A DNA stretch of 64,000 bases from Arbacia lixula. Lineage: Eukaryota > Echinodermata > Echinoidea > Arbacioida > Arbaciidae. Both the position numbers and the translations under genes were made by a program. Positions 26,201 to 32,690 of the stretch are shown one piece after another; positions within the stretch are counted from its first letter, which is position 1, and each line of letters starts with the position of its first letter. Under the pieces are notes generated by a model. The model ran no database searches. It had not been told where the DNA came from and worked only from the letters and a program-made list of their open reading frames with translations. The stretch is taken from assembly GCA_963669155.1 (NCBI GenBank), contig OZ022597.1, positions 752,377 to 816,376 of the forward strand, read 5' to 3'.

Positions 26201-28794
26201 TAGCGTGTGCTAGGTTTTTTTAATGAATGAGCCCTCTTGTGTTTGGTTGTTGTCCAGGCTGTAGCGTGTGCTGAGGCTGGTGTCACACTGATCTCTCCAT
26301 TCGTGGGCCGCATCTTGGACTGGTTCAAGGCATCCACTGGGAAAAGTGGCTATGAATCTGCAGAGGACCCAGGTAAAGATGGAGATTAATCCTTTGTCAC
26401 GAATGCCACAAAACCTACTTCCAAAAAAAATGACATCCCTTGACATTGAGCTGTGTCAATTTCAGCTTTATTTTGAGTTCTAACTTAAATTAATTTTAAT
26501 TATTTTTCAAAAGTTGACACCTAGGACTAGAACAAAAATGCAACAGTGGCATGTGAAGATGATGATGTGATTATAATGATAATTCATGCAGAGATTAGGT
26601 AATAGTAATGGCAGTGGTGGGGAAGGAAGGGAAAGGAGATAAATAAGAAAAAGGAAGAGAAGAAGAAGATGGCAGGGTTGACTACATATGGAGAATACGG
26701 AGTGGAAGATTTAAGCAAAAGATGGACTTGTAAAAGAAAGAGAAGAGACATGCTCATTCATATTATGCATCCCCTATGTGTATGTTATGAAAGCAATTAT
26801 GGCCCTTAACACTTCATTTATAAGAGCTGGTCATGGGCTAGTAGATTACATGAACAGTTTGATAGTCTATGGTCTTAGATGATTTCAGAAGCCAGAAACA
26901 AATGAGAAGATGGACAACGAAAAAGAAAAGAAGGAGATATGCCTTTTTATACTATGTATCTCTGTTATTACATGATAGCAAATGTCACATCCCCATGCCA
27001 TTGTTTTCTTTGTCCAGGTGTCATCAGCGTAACCAAGATCTACAACTACTACAAGAAGTTTAACTACAAGACAGTAGTGATGGGCGCATCATTCCGTAAC
27101 GTGGGCGAGATCAAGGAGCTAGGGGGCATCGATTTACTCACCATCAGGTAAAGTCCCCCCCCCCCCCCCCCCCCCTCCATGGGGTATGTCTTTGGGATTG
27201 TTATCACCTCTTAGCTACCATAATCAGCATTCAGGCTGATGTCAATAGATGAAAAATGCAAATTTTTGCGTTCTGTATCAAGATTAGTCTTGCTGTTTTG
27301 AGACTCAGAATAATTTGCGTTTTGAATCGTAACTCTGACAGTTGATAAACATGGCATCACAGCATGCACGTCTAGAAGTACTGATTCTGTGTATTAACAC
27401 CCCCCCCCCCACCTTTGATATTGAGAACTAAAGCCTGTTCTTTACCCCCTTTCCCTCTTTCTTTCCTGTCAATGCCAAATTTGCAAGACAGTCCTTTCTA
27501 ATTATATGTCCTAAAAAATTCATCTGCCTAGTTCTTATCTCAATAATCGGTTTTCTCTCCACACCAGCTCATTAGATGAACTGTATACAACAGTTGTTTT
27601 GTCCTTGTTTCATTTAATAGCATTATTTCATTTTATTTATGTATTTTTTAGTCCTAAGCTGCTTGATGAGCTTTCCAAGTCAACTGATGAAGTTGTACAG
27701 AAGCTGGATGCTAATGTTGGTAAGTGTTAATTTTCTTTCTTATACTTGAAGGGAATATACTGTACAGGGAAGACAAAAAGCCTTCAAAAGGGTGATTGTG
27801 ATCAATCTTCTTGCCAATGGTCTTAAATTAATGTACTGTCCATTTTAGAAACTTGCTGAAAGTTATTTGCCCATAAATAATCCACATTTAGAGTAATTAG
27901 TGCTTAAAACGCAAATTGTTTGAGCCAAACATTTTGATTGTGGTCAAAGGTGAAAGGTCAATAAACTTTGTGAAATCCAAAATTACAAATCAAATGATGC
28001 AATTTTTTTGAGATTGATCCCTACTTGGGCAAATACTGGTGATATTTTTGGGAAAATTCCTGAAAGGTCACAGGTCACAGGTCAGCGAATATATTGCCAA
28101 ATTGGCTTACACTGCCCCCAAGTGGATAGTCTTCACAATAAATCCAAATCCAATGGTGCAATTCTTACTGAGCATGTTACAGAGATGGATCACTTATTGG
28201 GGTTAGAATGATAAGATGTTTGGTAAAATTCCTCAAAGGTCAAAGGTCAATGAACGTGCTCGTGTCTCGCCAGTATTAGGTTGGCATAGGAACTTTGGTT
28301 CTGAGAAAGCCCTGCTTTGTACTGTGGTCGGTTTTGACAGTCTGTTACCTTTGGGGGGTGTGGGACATCTGTCAGGTCATGAGGGTGAATAAAAAAAAAC
28401 AAAATAATATAATATATTTTTTCTTTCTCCTCTGTATTGTTGTAATATTTCAAGTAACCAATATCTACAAACAAATGTTAAATATCATTCAGGGCATGAG
28501 GGTGAATCAAAAAAAGAAACAATATAATACATCTTTTCTTTCTCTTCTGTATTGTAATATTTCAAGTAACCAATATCTACAAACAAATGTTAGATATCAT
28601 TCGTTCCTCCATCTCCTCTTGATCTTTCAGCCAAGAAGCTGGACATGGAGAAGATGGAGATTGACGAGGCTTCCTTCCGATGGAGGCACAACAGTGACCA
28701 GATGGCGGTGGAGAAGCTCTCTGACGGCATCAGGAAGTTTGCTGCCGATGCAGTCAAGCTGGAGAACATCCTCAAAGAGAAGCTCTCTGCCTAG
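869..28794 (+). CDS. TALDO1: Transaldolase, nine coding exons (complete)
   Basis: Transaldolase moves a dihydroxyacetone unit from sedoheptulose-7-phosphate to glyceraldehyde-3-phosphate in the cytosolic non-oxidative pentose phosphate pathway. Coding exons: 869-959, 21947-22070, 23073-23180, 24285-24416, 25370-25430, 26258-26372, 27018-27147, 27652-27719, 28631-28794. All introns are GT-AG and all phases match, giving 993 nt and 330 residues (human enzyme 337). Family signatures in order: VVCDTGDF (Asp25), [29 protein letters not shown] (Glu104), [12 protein letters not shown] with the Schiff-base Lys140, [46 protein letters not shown], and a C-terminal [23 protein letters not shown]. The start at 869 is chosen from family length; an in-frame ATG at 785 is open and would add 28 residues. 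Intron 1 is about 21 kb and full of transposons. Identification is very secure; the exact N-terminus is less so. Confidence 0.96.
960..2440. other. TALDO1 intron 1, first part: no gene seen
   Basis: AT-rich intron sequence. Short frames on both strands lack recognisable domains, and the largest is antisense to exon 1. No repeat family was matched by eye. Confidence 0.5.
2447..3150 (-). mobile_element. Degenerate relative of the 19.2-kb hAT-like element, inverted
   Basis: Shares many blocks with the element at 19229-20269 in the opposite overall order. The shared blocks include GTGTACAACGGATAG, a CATGACCACGTG block, CGATAGCGATAACGATATC, GAAGCCAATTGACTTTGT, TAGGTCGATTTTGGTACGAG (read here as AGGTCGATTTTGG) and the TGCGCATGCTTACTATATTT block. 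Clear terminal inverted repeats and a target duplication were not found, so this is an internal or eroded copy. Confidence 0.65.
3160..6499. other. Intronic stretch rich in ACATGTAC palindromes
   Basis: No coding exon recognised. From about 4.7 kb onward the sequence is crowded with TACATGTA / TGTACATGTACA palindromes. A GCCACGCCC...GGGCGTGGC hairpin lies at 6367-6400. The 3135-3425 minus-strand frame is within repeat-derived sequence and has no recognisable domain. Confidence 0.5.
6367..6400. repeat. GC-box hairpin
   Basis: A near-perfect inverted repeat GCCACGCCC / GGGCGTGGC with a 15-base AT-rich loop. Each arm also reads as a KLF/Sp-type CACCC/GC box. Function unknown. Confidence 0.5.
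6502..6683. mobile_element. MITE with Tc1/mariner-pogo type ends
   Basis: Begins CAGTGAAACCTGTCTATAG and ends with the inverted counterpart ...GTTTGACTG. It is flanked on both sides by TA (6500-6501 and 6684-6685). Internal copies of TATAGACAGGT are repeated. The TA duplication and CAGT start fit non-autonomous pogo/mariner elements; no transposase is present. Confidence 0.7.
6686..7909. other. Intronic stretch, no gene recognised
   Basis: Contains a 119-codon frame (7124-7483) and shorter ones without recognisable domains. No repeat family was confidently identified. Confidence 0.45.
7912..8108. mobile_element. Palindromic MITE (TCTGGTAATA family)
   Basis: Two arms of about 70 bp are inverted copies. 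The left arm contains AAGTCTGTTAACAGCTATGT then CTGGTAATATAGACTAGG; the right arm contains the complementary TAGTCTGTATTACCAGACAC then AGTTGTTATTAACAGACTC. Related, interrupted copies occur near 50376-50720 and 54190-55145. Confidence 0.7.
8202..8237. repeat. Short imperfect palindrome
   Basis: GTCTGACCATGGACCCT is followed by its inverted copy AGGGTCCAAGGTCTGAC, with two mismatches and almost no loop. Confidence 0.5.
8855..10387. mobile_element. TTAA-flanked inverted-repeat element with CpG-rich interior
   Basis: Flanked by TTAA at 8851-8854 and 10388-10391. The left end AGTAGAACACCATTGA matches the inverted right end AGTAGAACTCCATTGA at 15 of 16 positions, with weaker similarity (a GGGTAC...TTTCCA...CTGAT block) further in. 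TTAA duplication is typical of piggyBac and Kolobok-type transposons. The interior from about 9.1 to 9.97 kb is strikingly CpG-rich compared with its flanks. It contains a TGACGTCA site (about 9043), a G19 run (9257-9275) and one modest open frame. No transposase was recognised. Confidence 0.65.
9172..9430 (+). CDS. Hypothetical small ORF inside the TTAA element (uncertain)
   Basis: An 85-codon frame starting [20 protein letters not shown]. It is acidic and serine-rich, then has a six-glycine run caused by a G19 homopolymer, then a charged TEGEGKKEM segment and a cysteine-containing tail ending QIQDVVC. I do not recognise it. The acidic start resembles the low-complexity N-termini seen in many transposases, but that is weak. 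It could equally be an untranslated CpG-rich stretch. It lies wholly within the TTAA-flanked element and on the same strand as TALDO1, in its first intron. Confidence 0.2.
10392..12347. other. Intronic stretch with a GAATCATGATTC cluster and a partial TTAA-family end
   Basis: Four or more ATCATGATTC palindromes lie between 10500 and 10700. Around 10985-11081 is a partial copy of the Kolobok-like family, ending CAGGGTGGACTATCC next to TTAA. The rest shows no gene and no clear repeat. Confidence 0.5.
12348..12406. repeat. Near-perfect 25-bp-arm hairpin
   Basis: CACGTTGGTAACGGGACAGA continues to CGAGT; after a 9-base loop the inverted copy follows, with one mismatch. It may be the heart of a MITE, but no target duplication was resolved. 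Confidence 0.7.
12574..13972. mobile_element. Non-autonomous element with TCTCGCCCAC ends enclosing a 157-bp tandem array
   Basis: The left end reads TTTTGTCTCGCCCAC and the right end GTGGGCGAGACACAA, which are inverted copies. A short (CCGTCCGT)n run follows the left end, then the 157-bp array. No coding capacity for a transposase was seen. The superfamily is not assigned. Confidence 0.55.
12663..13700 (+). repeat. 157-bp tandem array, about 6.6 copies
   Basis: The anchor TTAAAGTTTACCTGCAAGAC recurs at 12663, 12820, 12977, 13134, 13291, 13448 and 13605, always exactly 157 bp apart with few substitutions. Six complete monomers each carry four AGGTCA half-sites in the same direction: AGGTCA, 7-bp gap, AGGTCA, 1-bp gap, AGGTCA, 4-bp gap, AGGTCA. 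The final partial copy breaks off at GGGGGTACC. Confidence 0.95.
14446..15210 (+). CDS. LINE ORF1 protein (coiled-coil, RRM-like RNA-binding)
   Basis: 254 residues from [16 protein letters not shown]; the ATG has a good context (CAACAATGG). Domains: low-complexity start to about residue 35; a heptad-rich coiled coil about 53-102 ([20 protein letters not shown]...); an RRM-like part about 112-190 ([35 protein letters not shown]); and a basic C-terminal part to 254. This is the L1-ORF1/transposase-22 type layout, an RNA chaperone that packages LINE RNA. The frame is also open upstream to 14095, adding 117 mostly hydrophobic residues. I treat those as 5' UTR read-through because they come from T-rich sequence. 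Third-position GC is clearly higher than in ORF2. Confidence 0.8.
   Translation: MASGPSVKTRSQSTSLTKPQPNLQDTGLVQEVIKDLLLSPNFVTLVNDTITKHVGEMQKKIEELDGRILELEKSNREKTKVIHDLQTKAASHSNSLQAIDTHLNIQEQYSRRNCLRLFGCKEKPGENTDLIVLKVARDSLHVDLMLDDIERSHRVGQKQESANGEPIPRGIIIKFRSYRKRQEFISSRRKLKGSRMSVVEDLTLRNQKLLTDTRRHDGVESAWSRDGRIFAILKRPVDNKKKHLILGNDDLAQL
15211..15619 (+). other. T-rich spacer between LINE ORF1 and ORF2
   Basis: A pyrimidine-skewed stretch containing a 107-codon frame (15234-15557) that reads as almost pure hydrophobic residues. This is the expected result of T-rich codons, so no gene is called. Confidence 0.6.
15620..18586 (+). CDS. LINE ORF2 protein (AP endonuclease plus reverse transcriptase)
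   Basis: 988 residues. The N-terminal exonuclease/endonuclease/phosphatase-type domain is at about 40-270, with [38 protein letters not shown] and the ITDHLPIFF metal-binding His region. The reverse transcriptase is at about 530-760, with [32 protein letters not shown] (first catalytic Asp), [20 protein letters not shown] and the catalytic [11 protein letters not shown]. The C-terminal segment contains [11 protein letters not shown] and ends [12 protein letters not shown], typical of CR1/L2 ORF2. Endonuclease nicking and target-primed reverse transcription is the known family mechanism. All visible catalytic motifs are present, so it may be active. The codons are very AT-rich. Confidence 0.93.
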   Translation: MSHILENVDPDLNLLNFSNSCNYYTPDELNCKFDRPVGLSMIHFNARSLQKHFDDISIFLSTLRTSFSIIAISETWISKTPIIPFHLDGYTFIHSNRSSGRGGGVALFISESIQYSIRTDIIQEGMESNTCEYLFVDLINNKAKCTVGVMYRKPSCNRECFCEFYNRILETISMTQRKIFILGDFNFDLLKNNLEPDVINFLNLNSLFGLFPSIKTPTRLTLTSSTLIDNIFTNNYNNFECGCFSIDITDHLPIFFISNIKAHEKQNNPVRIARNVTEGGIRNLNNELCKIDWSPVYATCNVNAAYELFIRILLPLLDKHLPFKKNTLKKNKIRKPWVTAKLLRYIRKKNKLYKQFLHDKTPIKENQFKKYRNKVNNLLRHAKKKYYCDRLNDARNDIKRTWSTINCILQKSSNTPKYFMCDNKKIDDPQVISEQFNSYFFNCCRAALDSLPSCNTDVKFYSYLKDNYSHSIFFESISEYEVISLCNSLQNSNSYDFDVINVNIVKKIIYTIAKPLVYIFNLSIDTGTVPNNLKIAKIIPVYKKGDSHLLKNYRPISILPCLSKILEKCIYNRTYSFLCKYNILSNSQYGFRKNNSTTHALIDLQSKIVSAINENNFGIGVFMDLSKAFDIVNFDILLYKLNYYGIRGTPLQWFKSYLSDRCQFTSFLNFSSTCSSVQQGVPQGSILGPLLFLIYINDITHSSDILDFILYADDTTLFYTQGSDVDIKENIEIEIDKVSTWFSVNRLLVNFEKTNFVTFCNRSNNIYNTLQHIDITLCSLPIKKCNTVLFLGIYINSNLHWNTHADYVISKVSRCIGILFKLKHIVPTFVLIVLYNTLILPYLSYCIVVWGNCNQSKINSIIKLQKKAVRICTDSHHLASSAPLFKKLNVLKLYDLFLYHIALLGFMYFKNKLPHLISKLFCINSNIHQYDTRNCNSFHLFKLKTTFAKKSVRYNLPEVWNSLPINIRTCFSLQMFKKMLKTYLLHKY
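18857..19220. other. Intronic stretch, no gene recognised
   Basis: Contains several TACATGTA palindromes and no coding exon. Confidence 0.5.
19229..20269. mobile_element. Non-autonomous hAT-like element with 8-bp target duplication
   Basis: A 1,041-bp element bounded by ATGTAAAC at 19221-19228 and again at 20270-20277. The duplication fits the hAT preference nTnnnnAn. Ends are inverted: TAAGCCTGAGTC...ATCGATT...AAACCGGTGTTCGAT on the left, and the counterpart ATCGAACACCGGTTT...GACTCAGGCCTA on the right. No transposase frame is present. The interior is CpG-rich and contains an 18-bp perfect palindrome of paired E-boxes (19771-19788). Relatives lie at 61253 and 2447-3150. Confidence 0.88.
20510..21074. 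mobile_element. TTAA-flanked MITE with about 150-bp terminal inverted repeats
   Basis: TTAA at 20510-20513 and 21071-21074. The left end AGGGTAACTAAATTA and the right end TAATTTAGTAACCCT are inverted. The inverted repeat continues far inward, through the CACTAATCTATGTAAAATTA block and the TGACGTATGAGAAGTCAAAA block. TTAA duplication with an RRG start suggests a Kolobok-type origin. The 108-codon frame inside is incidental. Confidence 0.85.
21245..21896 (+). repeat. TCTCGCCTGAACAAAG dispersed repeat, copy 1
   Basis: Begins TCTCGCCTGAACAAAGTTC and ends at a GGTTCGCGAACCACCTTGTTT block. Internally it holds about three degenerate tandem units of roughly 170 bp, with CACACTTGGTACAAATGATC and GGGTCAAAGGTCATCTAGG. 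It ends 50 bp before TALDO1 exon 2. Probably a non-autonomous DNA transposon; family not assigned. Confidence 0.75.
21947..22070 (+). CDS. TALDO1: TALDO1 exon 2
   Basis: Carries the family motif [18 protein letters not shown] (residues 32-71 region). Acceptor TTGCAG, donor GTAAGT. Its 124 nt is not a multiple of three, so skipping would shift the frame. It sits between two direct copies of a dispersed repeat. Confidence 0.95.
22271..22936 (+). repeat. TCTCGCCTGAACAAAG dispersed repeat, copy 2
   Basis: Same orientation and structure as the copy at 21245-21896, including the terminal GGTTCGCGAACCACCTTG palindrome. It lies 200 bp after TALDO1 exon 2, so exon 2 is bracketed by direct repeats. 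Confidence 0.75.
23073..23180 (+). CDS. TALDO1: TALDO1 exon 3
   Basis: Residues 73-107, ending in [12 protein letters not shown] with the catalytic Glu104. Acceptor CCTTCAG, donor GTGAGG. A TTGA/TTGG tetranucleotide array begins about ten bases after the donor. Confidence 0.95.
23191..23765 (+). repeat. TTGA/TTGG tetranucleotide satellite
   Basis: About 575 bp of TTGA units grading into TTGG and back, with interspersed TTAA, TGGG and TTGC variants. It starts immediately after the TALDO1 exon 3 donor. The PTNQPT-type minus-strand frames are a by-product. Confidence 0.95.
24285..24416 (+). CDS. TALDO1: TALDO1 exon 4 (Schiff-base lysine)
   Basis: Residues 109-151 encode [19 protein letters not shown] and [15 protein letters not shown]. 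Lys140 is the residue that forms the covalent dihydroxyacetone intermediate in this family. Acceptor ACCACAG, donor GTAAGA. Confidence 0.96.
24417..25369. other. TALDO1 intron 4, no gene seen
   Basis: Contains a small run of GAATACAT(T/G)-type repeats near 24592-24665. Nothing else was recognised. Confidence 0.5.
25370..25430 (+). CDS. TALDO1: TALDO1 exon 5
   Basis: A 61-nt exon encoding [20 protein letters not shown] and ending in phase 0. Acceptor TTTGTAG, donor GTAAAT. Confidence 0.95.
25935..26257 (+). repeat. Tandem copies of the TALDO1 exon 6 acceptor and exon start
   Basis: Sequence resembling the intron end plus GCTGTAGCGTGTGCT (the first five codons of exon 6) recurs with exon-like starts at 26038, 26135 and 26197 before the true one at 26258. 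A more degenerate trace lies near 25945. Spacing is 97, 62 and 61 bp. The 26197 copy keeps an identical TTGTCCAG acceptor, but would read AVACARFF and then stop. The 26135 copy has AC in place of AG. Confidence 0.85.
26258..26372 (+). CDS. TALDO1: TALDO1 exon 6
   Basis: Encodes [20 protein letters not shown] and [18 protein letters not shown]. The acceptor is TTGTCCAG followed by GCTGTAGCGTGTGCT. This exon edge is copied several times in the preceding 240 bp. Confidence 0.96.
26373..27017. other. TALDO1 intron 6, no gene seen
   Basis: Purine-rich (GGAAGGGAAAGGAG-like) around 26610-26670 and 26900-26935. No gene or repeat family was recognised. Confidence 0.5.
27018..27147 (+). CDS. TALDO1: TALDO1 exon 7
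   Basis: Encodes [14 protein letters not shown] and [20 protein letters not shown], part of the phosphate-binding C-terminal half of the barrel. Donor is GTAAAG, followed within seven bases by a 21-C homopolymer. Confidence 0.96.
27155..27175 (+). repeat. Poly-C tract next to the TALDO1 exon 7 donor
   Basis: 21 consecutive C, beginning seven bases after the exon boundary (donor GTAAAGT). It is one of about nine such tracts in the window. Confidence 0.9.
27652..27719 (+). CDS. TALDO1: TALDO1 exon 8
   Basis: Encodes [20 protein letters not shown] then NV. Acceptor TTTTTTAG, donor GTAAGT, phases 2 to 1. Confidence 0.94.
27755..27925 (+). mobile_element. Solo end of the GTACTGGGAAGAC inverted-repeat family
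   Basis: Matches the left end and subterminal part of the complete element at 54222-55108 (GGGAAGACAAAAAGCCTTCA, TCTTCTTGCCAATGGTCT, TTAGAAACTTGCTGAAAGTT). The right half is absent. Confidence 0.65.
27930..28280 (-). repeat. Fragment of the AGGTCA-rich repeat family, inverted
   Basis: Resembles the units in 32700-34803 on the opposite strand (CAATGGTGCAATTCTTACTG, CATGTTACAGAGATGGATCAC). It contains three AGGTCA half-sites each one base apart at 28065-28084 and AGGTCAAAGGTCAA near 28236. Confidence 0.7.
28377..28610 (+). repeat. Tandem duplication in TALDO1 intron 8
   Basis: Two copies of a roughly 110-bp unit starting at CATGAGGGTGAAT and containing AATATTTCAAGTAACCAATA then TCTACAAACAAATGTTA. 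Confidence 0.75.
28631..28794 (+). CDS. TALDO1: TALDO1 exon 9 and stop
   Basis: Encodes [20 protein letters not shown] then [18 protein letters not shown], and ends KEKLSA-TAG. The acceptor is TCTTTCAG. Confidence 0.96.
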
Positions 28795-28852
28795 ACTCCT
28801 CCCCCAGACCATTCTCCCCGCCCTGCCCTTTGTTCCCTACTCCTACAGAGTA

Positions 28853-29000
28853 GACTCCTGCACCAGTCTCTTAGTATTTTATGATAGAAAGTGCGGCAGT
28901 GTCCTGGCCCAGTCTACTCCTACTGAGTAGACTCATGCACCAGTCTCTTAGTATTTTATGATAGAAAGTGCGGCAGTGTCCTGGCCCAGAAGTTCGATCA
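28853..29000 (+). repeat. 77-bp tandem duplication in the TALDO1 3' UTR
   Basis: CACCAGTCTCTTAGTATTTT recurs at 28861 and 28938, continuing through GATAGAAAGTGCGGCAGTGT. The near identity suggests a recent event. Confidence 0.85.
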
Positions 29001-29077
29001 ACTCATAAGGGTGGACAAACAAAGAGCCTGGCATAGATTGTTCCTTTGATGGAATGCCATCAAGACCAACAAACCAT

Positions 29078-29282
29078 TTAAAGGGACAGTTAACCCTGAA
29101 GATATTCTGGTTGTCGTAAAAGCAGAAACATGAAAGAAACATATTAGTAAAGTTTGATGAAAATTCATCAAAGGATAAGAAAGTTATGATCTTTTAAAAT
29201 TGAAATTTTGTGTCAGCACATACAAAGTGCTCTTCTGCTTCTATTGAAACCATCTTAACTTGAGGGTGGACTATCGCCTTAA
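29078..29282. mobile_element. TTAA-flanked Kolobok-like MITE
   Basis: TTAA at both ends. It starts AGGGACAGTTAACCCTGAAG and ends GAGGGTGGACTATCGCC, inverted counterparts with some change. It belongs with the copies near 10985-11081, 47005-47425 and 58414-58878. It lies in the TALDO1 3' region. Confidence 0.75.
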
Positions 29283-32200
29283 TCCTGAATTCATATCAAT
29301 CCTCCTCACTACATACTGCCAAACTAGTGGCTTCTTTCTCACATGCATTTTGCCTTTTCAATGGAAGAAAATGTTTGAGAAATACAAGCCTGGTACCTTG
29401 CATAGCATGTGAACATTATGAATTATGAAAGATTAGGAACAGTACTTTGAAGCTACACTGTATCAAGGGTTGATGTAACTCTGAGCTTAGAACTAAGACA
29501 TTTGTACTACAAGTGCATATCCATGTGATCATGACCAACAGTAAATCTTGCTGTAATATAGTGATGTAGAATGTAAAGGGTATGCTGAATGTGATACACA
29601 TTAGCACCTTTATTTCTACTGTATGATGAGAGCAAATATACATACAATAATGAAAAAGCAAAGCTGAATATTTTAGTTACCTTTTATACATATATATCAC
29701 GAGAGAAATGGTGTTTGAAAAACTAGCACTTGTTTGAATACATAAAAAGGTGTATATATTGCCAATGAATATGTATGTTATCTCCCATTTTTCTTCCCAA
29801 TTTTTGTGTGTTTTTTCAGATTTTGTCAAAACTTTATATTGGAGCATGAAGAACCAAACTGAGGAAGCATTGGAAATGTTTGTTTTAAATACAGTAAATC
29901 CTGTTCTGACCACCTAAATGAAAACAAAAAATGTGCTGTCATGAACAAGGGTTTTTTATGGACATTCGCTAATTCACAGAACCTGTGCTGCACATATTCA
30001 GGTTGAGTAGTCGTTACAGACACGCTGTCTTTATGTATACAGTGAGGTTTGTAGATATGTTTGATAGTATGTTCATTCATCTTTATCATTAATGATTCAT
30101 CTGAAGTGTACTGTACTCAGCTTAATGATTAAGGTTAAGATTGAACAGACATCTCGTCAAACTTGTCCATAAAGACCCCATGCTTGTAAACCCTGCTCAA
30201 CTTGAAATCCATTTTGAGTAGTATGGCTGTAATAAGCCTGTTGATTGCAATGTGTGCATGATCAGATTATTGCTGGTACGAATGACCTCAAGTCGATTGT
30301 ACCACTCACAGAGTAAAATCAAAATGCGCTAAATGGTCGCTCACGTTTATACTTATAATCCTGCAGATATGACAACAGTTATTCTGCTCTAAGAAGGCAG
30401 TGAGAGAACATTCCACCATGTGCACCTGCTTCTATTGTTCTTATGGGCTGTAAAATGTCTTAACATCCTGTACCTAGCACAGCTTCATGAACATATCCCA
30501 GTTTGCATTCTAGTACCGGGTAGTATTTAATCAGTGGATTGTCCGACAATAGTGTTACTATGAACTGGTGTATTGCACCTGCCTTTAAGATCCCCCTGTT
30601 CATAAAGACCATTTATTCCATTTCCTTTGTAGTGCTCTTTCTAGTCAGGTTTGCCTGTACACGCATTATGATTTATGTTGTCTTTCTGTTATGGTTTGTG
30701 TACATTTAGTATCAAGAGCAAAGCTCTGTTAGTGAAAACTGGTCGCTCAGGCTTTGAGGATGTGACTCGTATACTGTCCCAACATGAATTCTATATCTTA
30801 GGCGATACAGTAGACACGTAACATTCTATATCAACTCATGTCGCTTCCAGATCACAATATGACAAAGGTATATTCTATATGAATAAGAACATTTCAAATG
30901 TGATTTATTCATTCACACTCAGCACAAATAATGGTATTTTTGTCAAGTTTTATATTTAGGGATAGTTGCATGCTCATTTTTACTCAGCTATTGGTCTGTT
31001 GTATTTGAAGAGAGTATATGTACTGTTCATAGCAGGTCATTCAAGAATTGAGATCAAGATGTGGTAGATATCACTGGATGAGCCATAGGATTACCGCAGT
31101 GTGTAGGCAATACAATGTAACGTGCAAATAGCATTCCAGAATGTTCAAAATTGTTATGAACAATGTAACTGTTGCTAACATAATTATTGGTGCAAGAGCT
31201 ATATAGCATAGCGACTCTTACAGCTAGTTGGCTAATATTTCTAAACAGAAGTTATTTTTACTATGTTAACCATGATTTATAGTTACTTGGACTAATAAAG
31301 AAATTGGTAAATGGGAACAAAACTTAGCCAAGCTCTTTTATTTGTCGTTCACACTAATATGTAGGTATTAATAAAAGAACATTGATGATTATATACTTCA
31401 ACATTTTGGGTTATATTTACACAGATTTGTTTTCCTGCTCTTTTGTATTTTATTTATGGTCACCTCTGCCATACATTGTGTGGAGGGTTTGGGAATATTT
31501 ATTGCAAAATGTTGACCCTCCACACAAACAAACATCATTCATAGGTAGAATAGATCATATTCACACCCACCCACACCCCCACATACTGACACTCAAAATG
31601 ACATACATACATACACACACAGAACACACTCAAAACAGCACACACCCAAACACAAGAGAGAAAACACAATTAGTTCCTACAGGCACACATTTTTAATAGG
31701 CACCTGTACATGAGCACCTAAACACATATTCTACACTTTAACACATATCCATACTGCATCTTGAGGCATGGGCATGTATAAATGACACATGAATTCAGAA
31801 ACTAGTTTTCACAATTATTTAATTAAGACAATTTAAGCACATAACTGTTTGAGTGGACCCTGTGGTAATTCACAAAACACTACATTTACATATATTATCT
31901 AAATACATGTAAATGCAAAACCCAACACAATATGGAATACACATTTTTCCTGTACTACTATTTGCATATTTATGGTAACATAACTTTATCGCCTTTCGTA
32001 CAAATTATCTGTAGAGTGACAGAGACATGTTTAAAGTGAACCCACATGGGAACCAGAAGGCTGATAATGATGTATAAACATGAATGGTGTTAGTGTCCTC
32101 CTGGTTCTCATTGGGCTCATTTTTAATACCCTTCATCCGCACATATATAAAAATAAATATCACTCTAGCCACATTCCATCCAGTATATTATAATGAACTG

Positions 32201-32689
32201 GGATATTCTCTTAGTGAAAATATAGTCTGATAGAAATACTTTACTGTCAAACCTCATACAATATAAACTGCGGTTGAAGAATAATCATTTACCTCACACA
32301 CTGTAAACATTAAGACCTGCATAAGTTTGTTTATACTGTTTTATGTGAATTGCATGATAGCACACAGAATTTATGCATGGTCTATAAAGATGACACAAAA
32401 CAATTGTCTGAAAACTTGCAGACTAAACGCTCGTAGCAAGACTTATACCTTGATAACTTTTGAGTAAACAAGAAGCAAACTAATCGAGACTTAAAAAAAA
32501 CTTTGGCAAATAATACACCATGCCTCTTGGTCACAGGCACCAAGGAATTTGGTAACCATCAAGATAAACACTGTCCTGTCAGAAGACATTTCATCTTAGA
32601 TATCGCCCAATATCCTTGAAGGAACACAAAGGAATGTGGAAGTCTAAATTAATAATGCAAACCAGATGAAGACTAGAGCAATTCGACTG
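29283..32689. other. Region between TALDO1 and PRELID2: 3' UTR candidate, then intergenic
   Basis: No coding exon recognised. It contains CA-rich low-complexity sequence at about 31560-31690. The short frames lack domains. Confidence 0.5.
31294..31299 (+). terminator. Candidate TALDO1 polyadenylation signal
   Basis: An AATAAA hexamer about 2.5 kb past the stop codon. Another occurs near 31371. Either could end the transcript; transcript data are needed to choose. Confidence 0.25.
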
Positions 32690-32690
32690 C

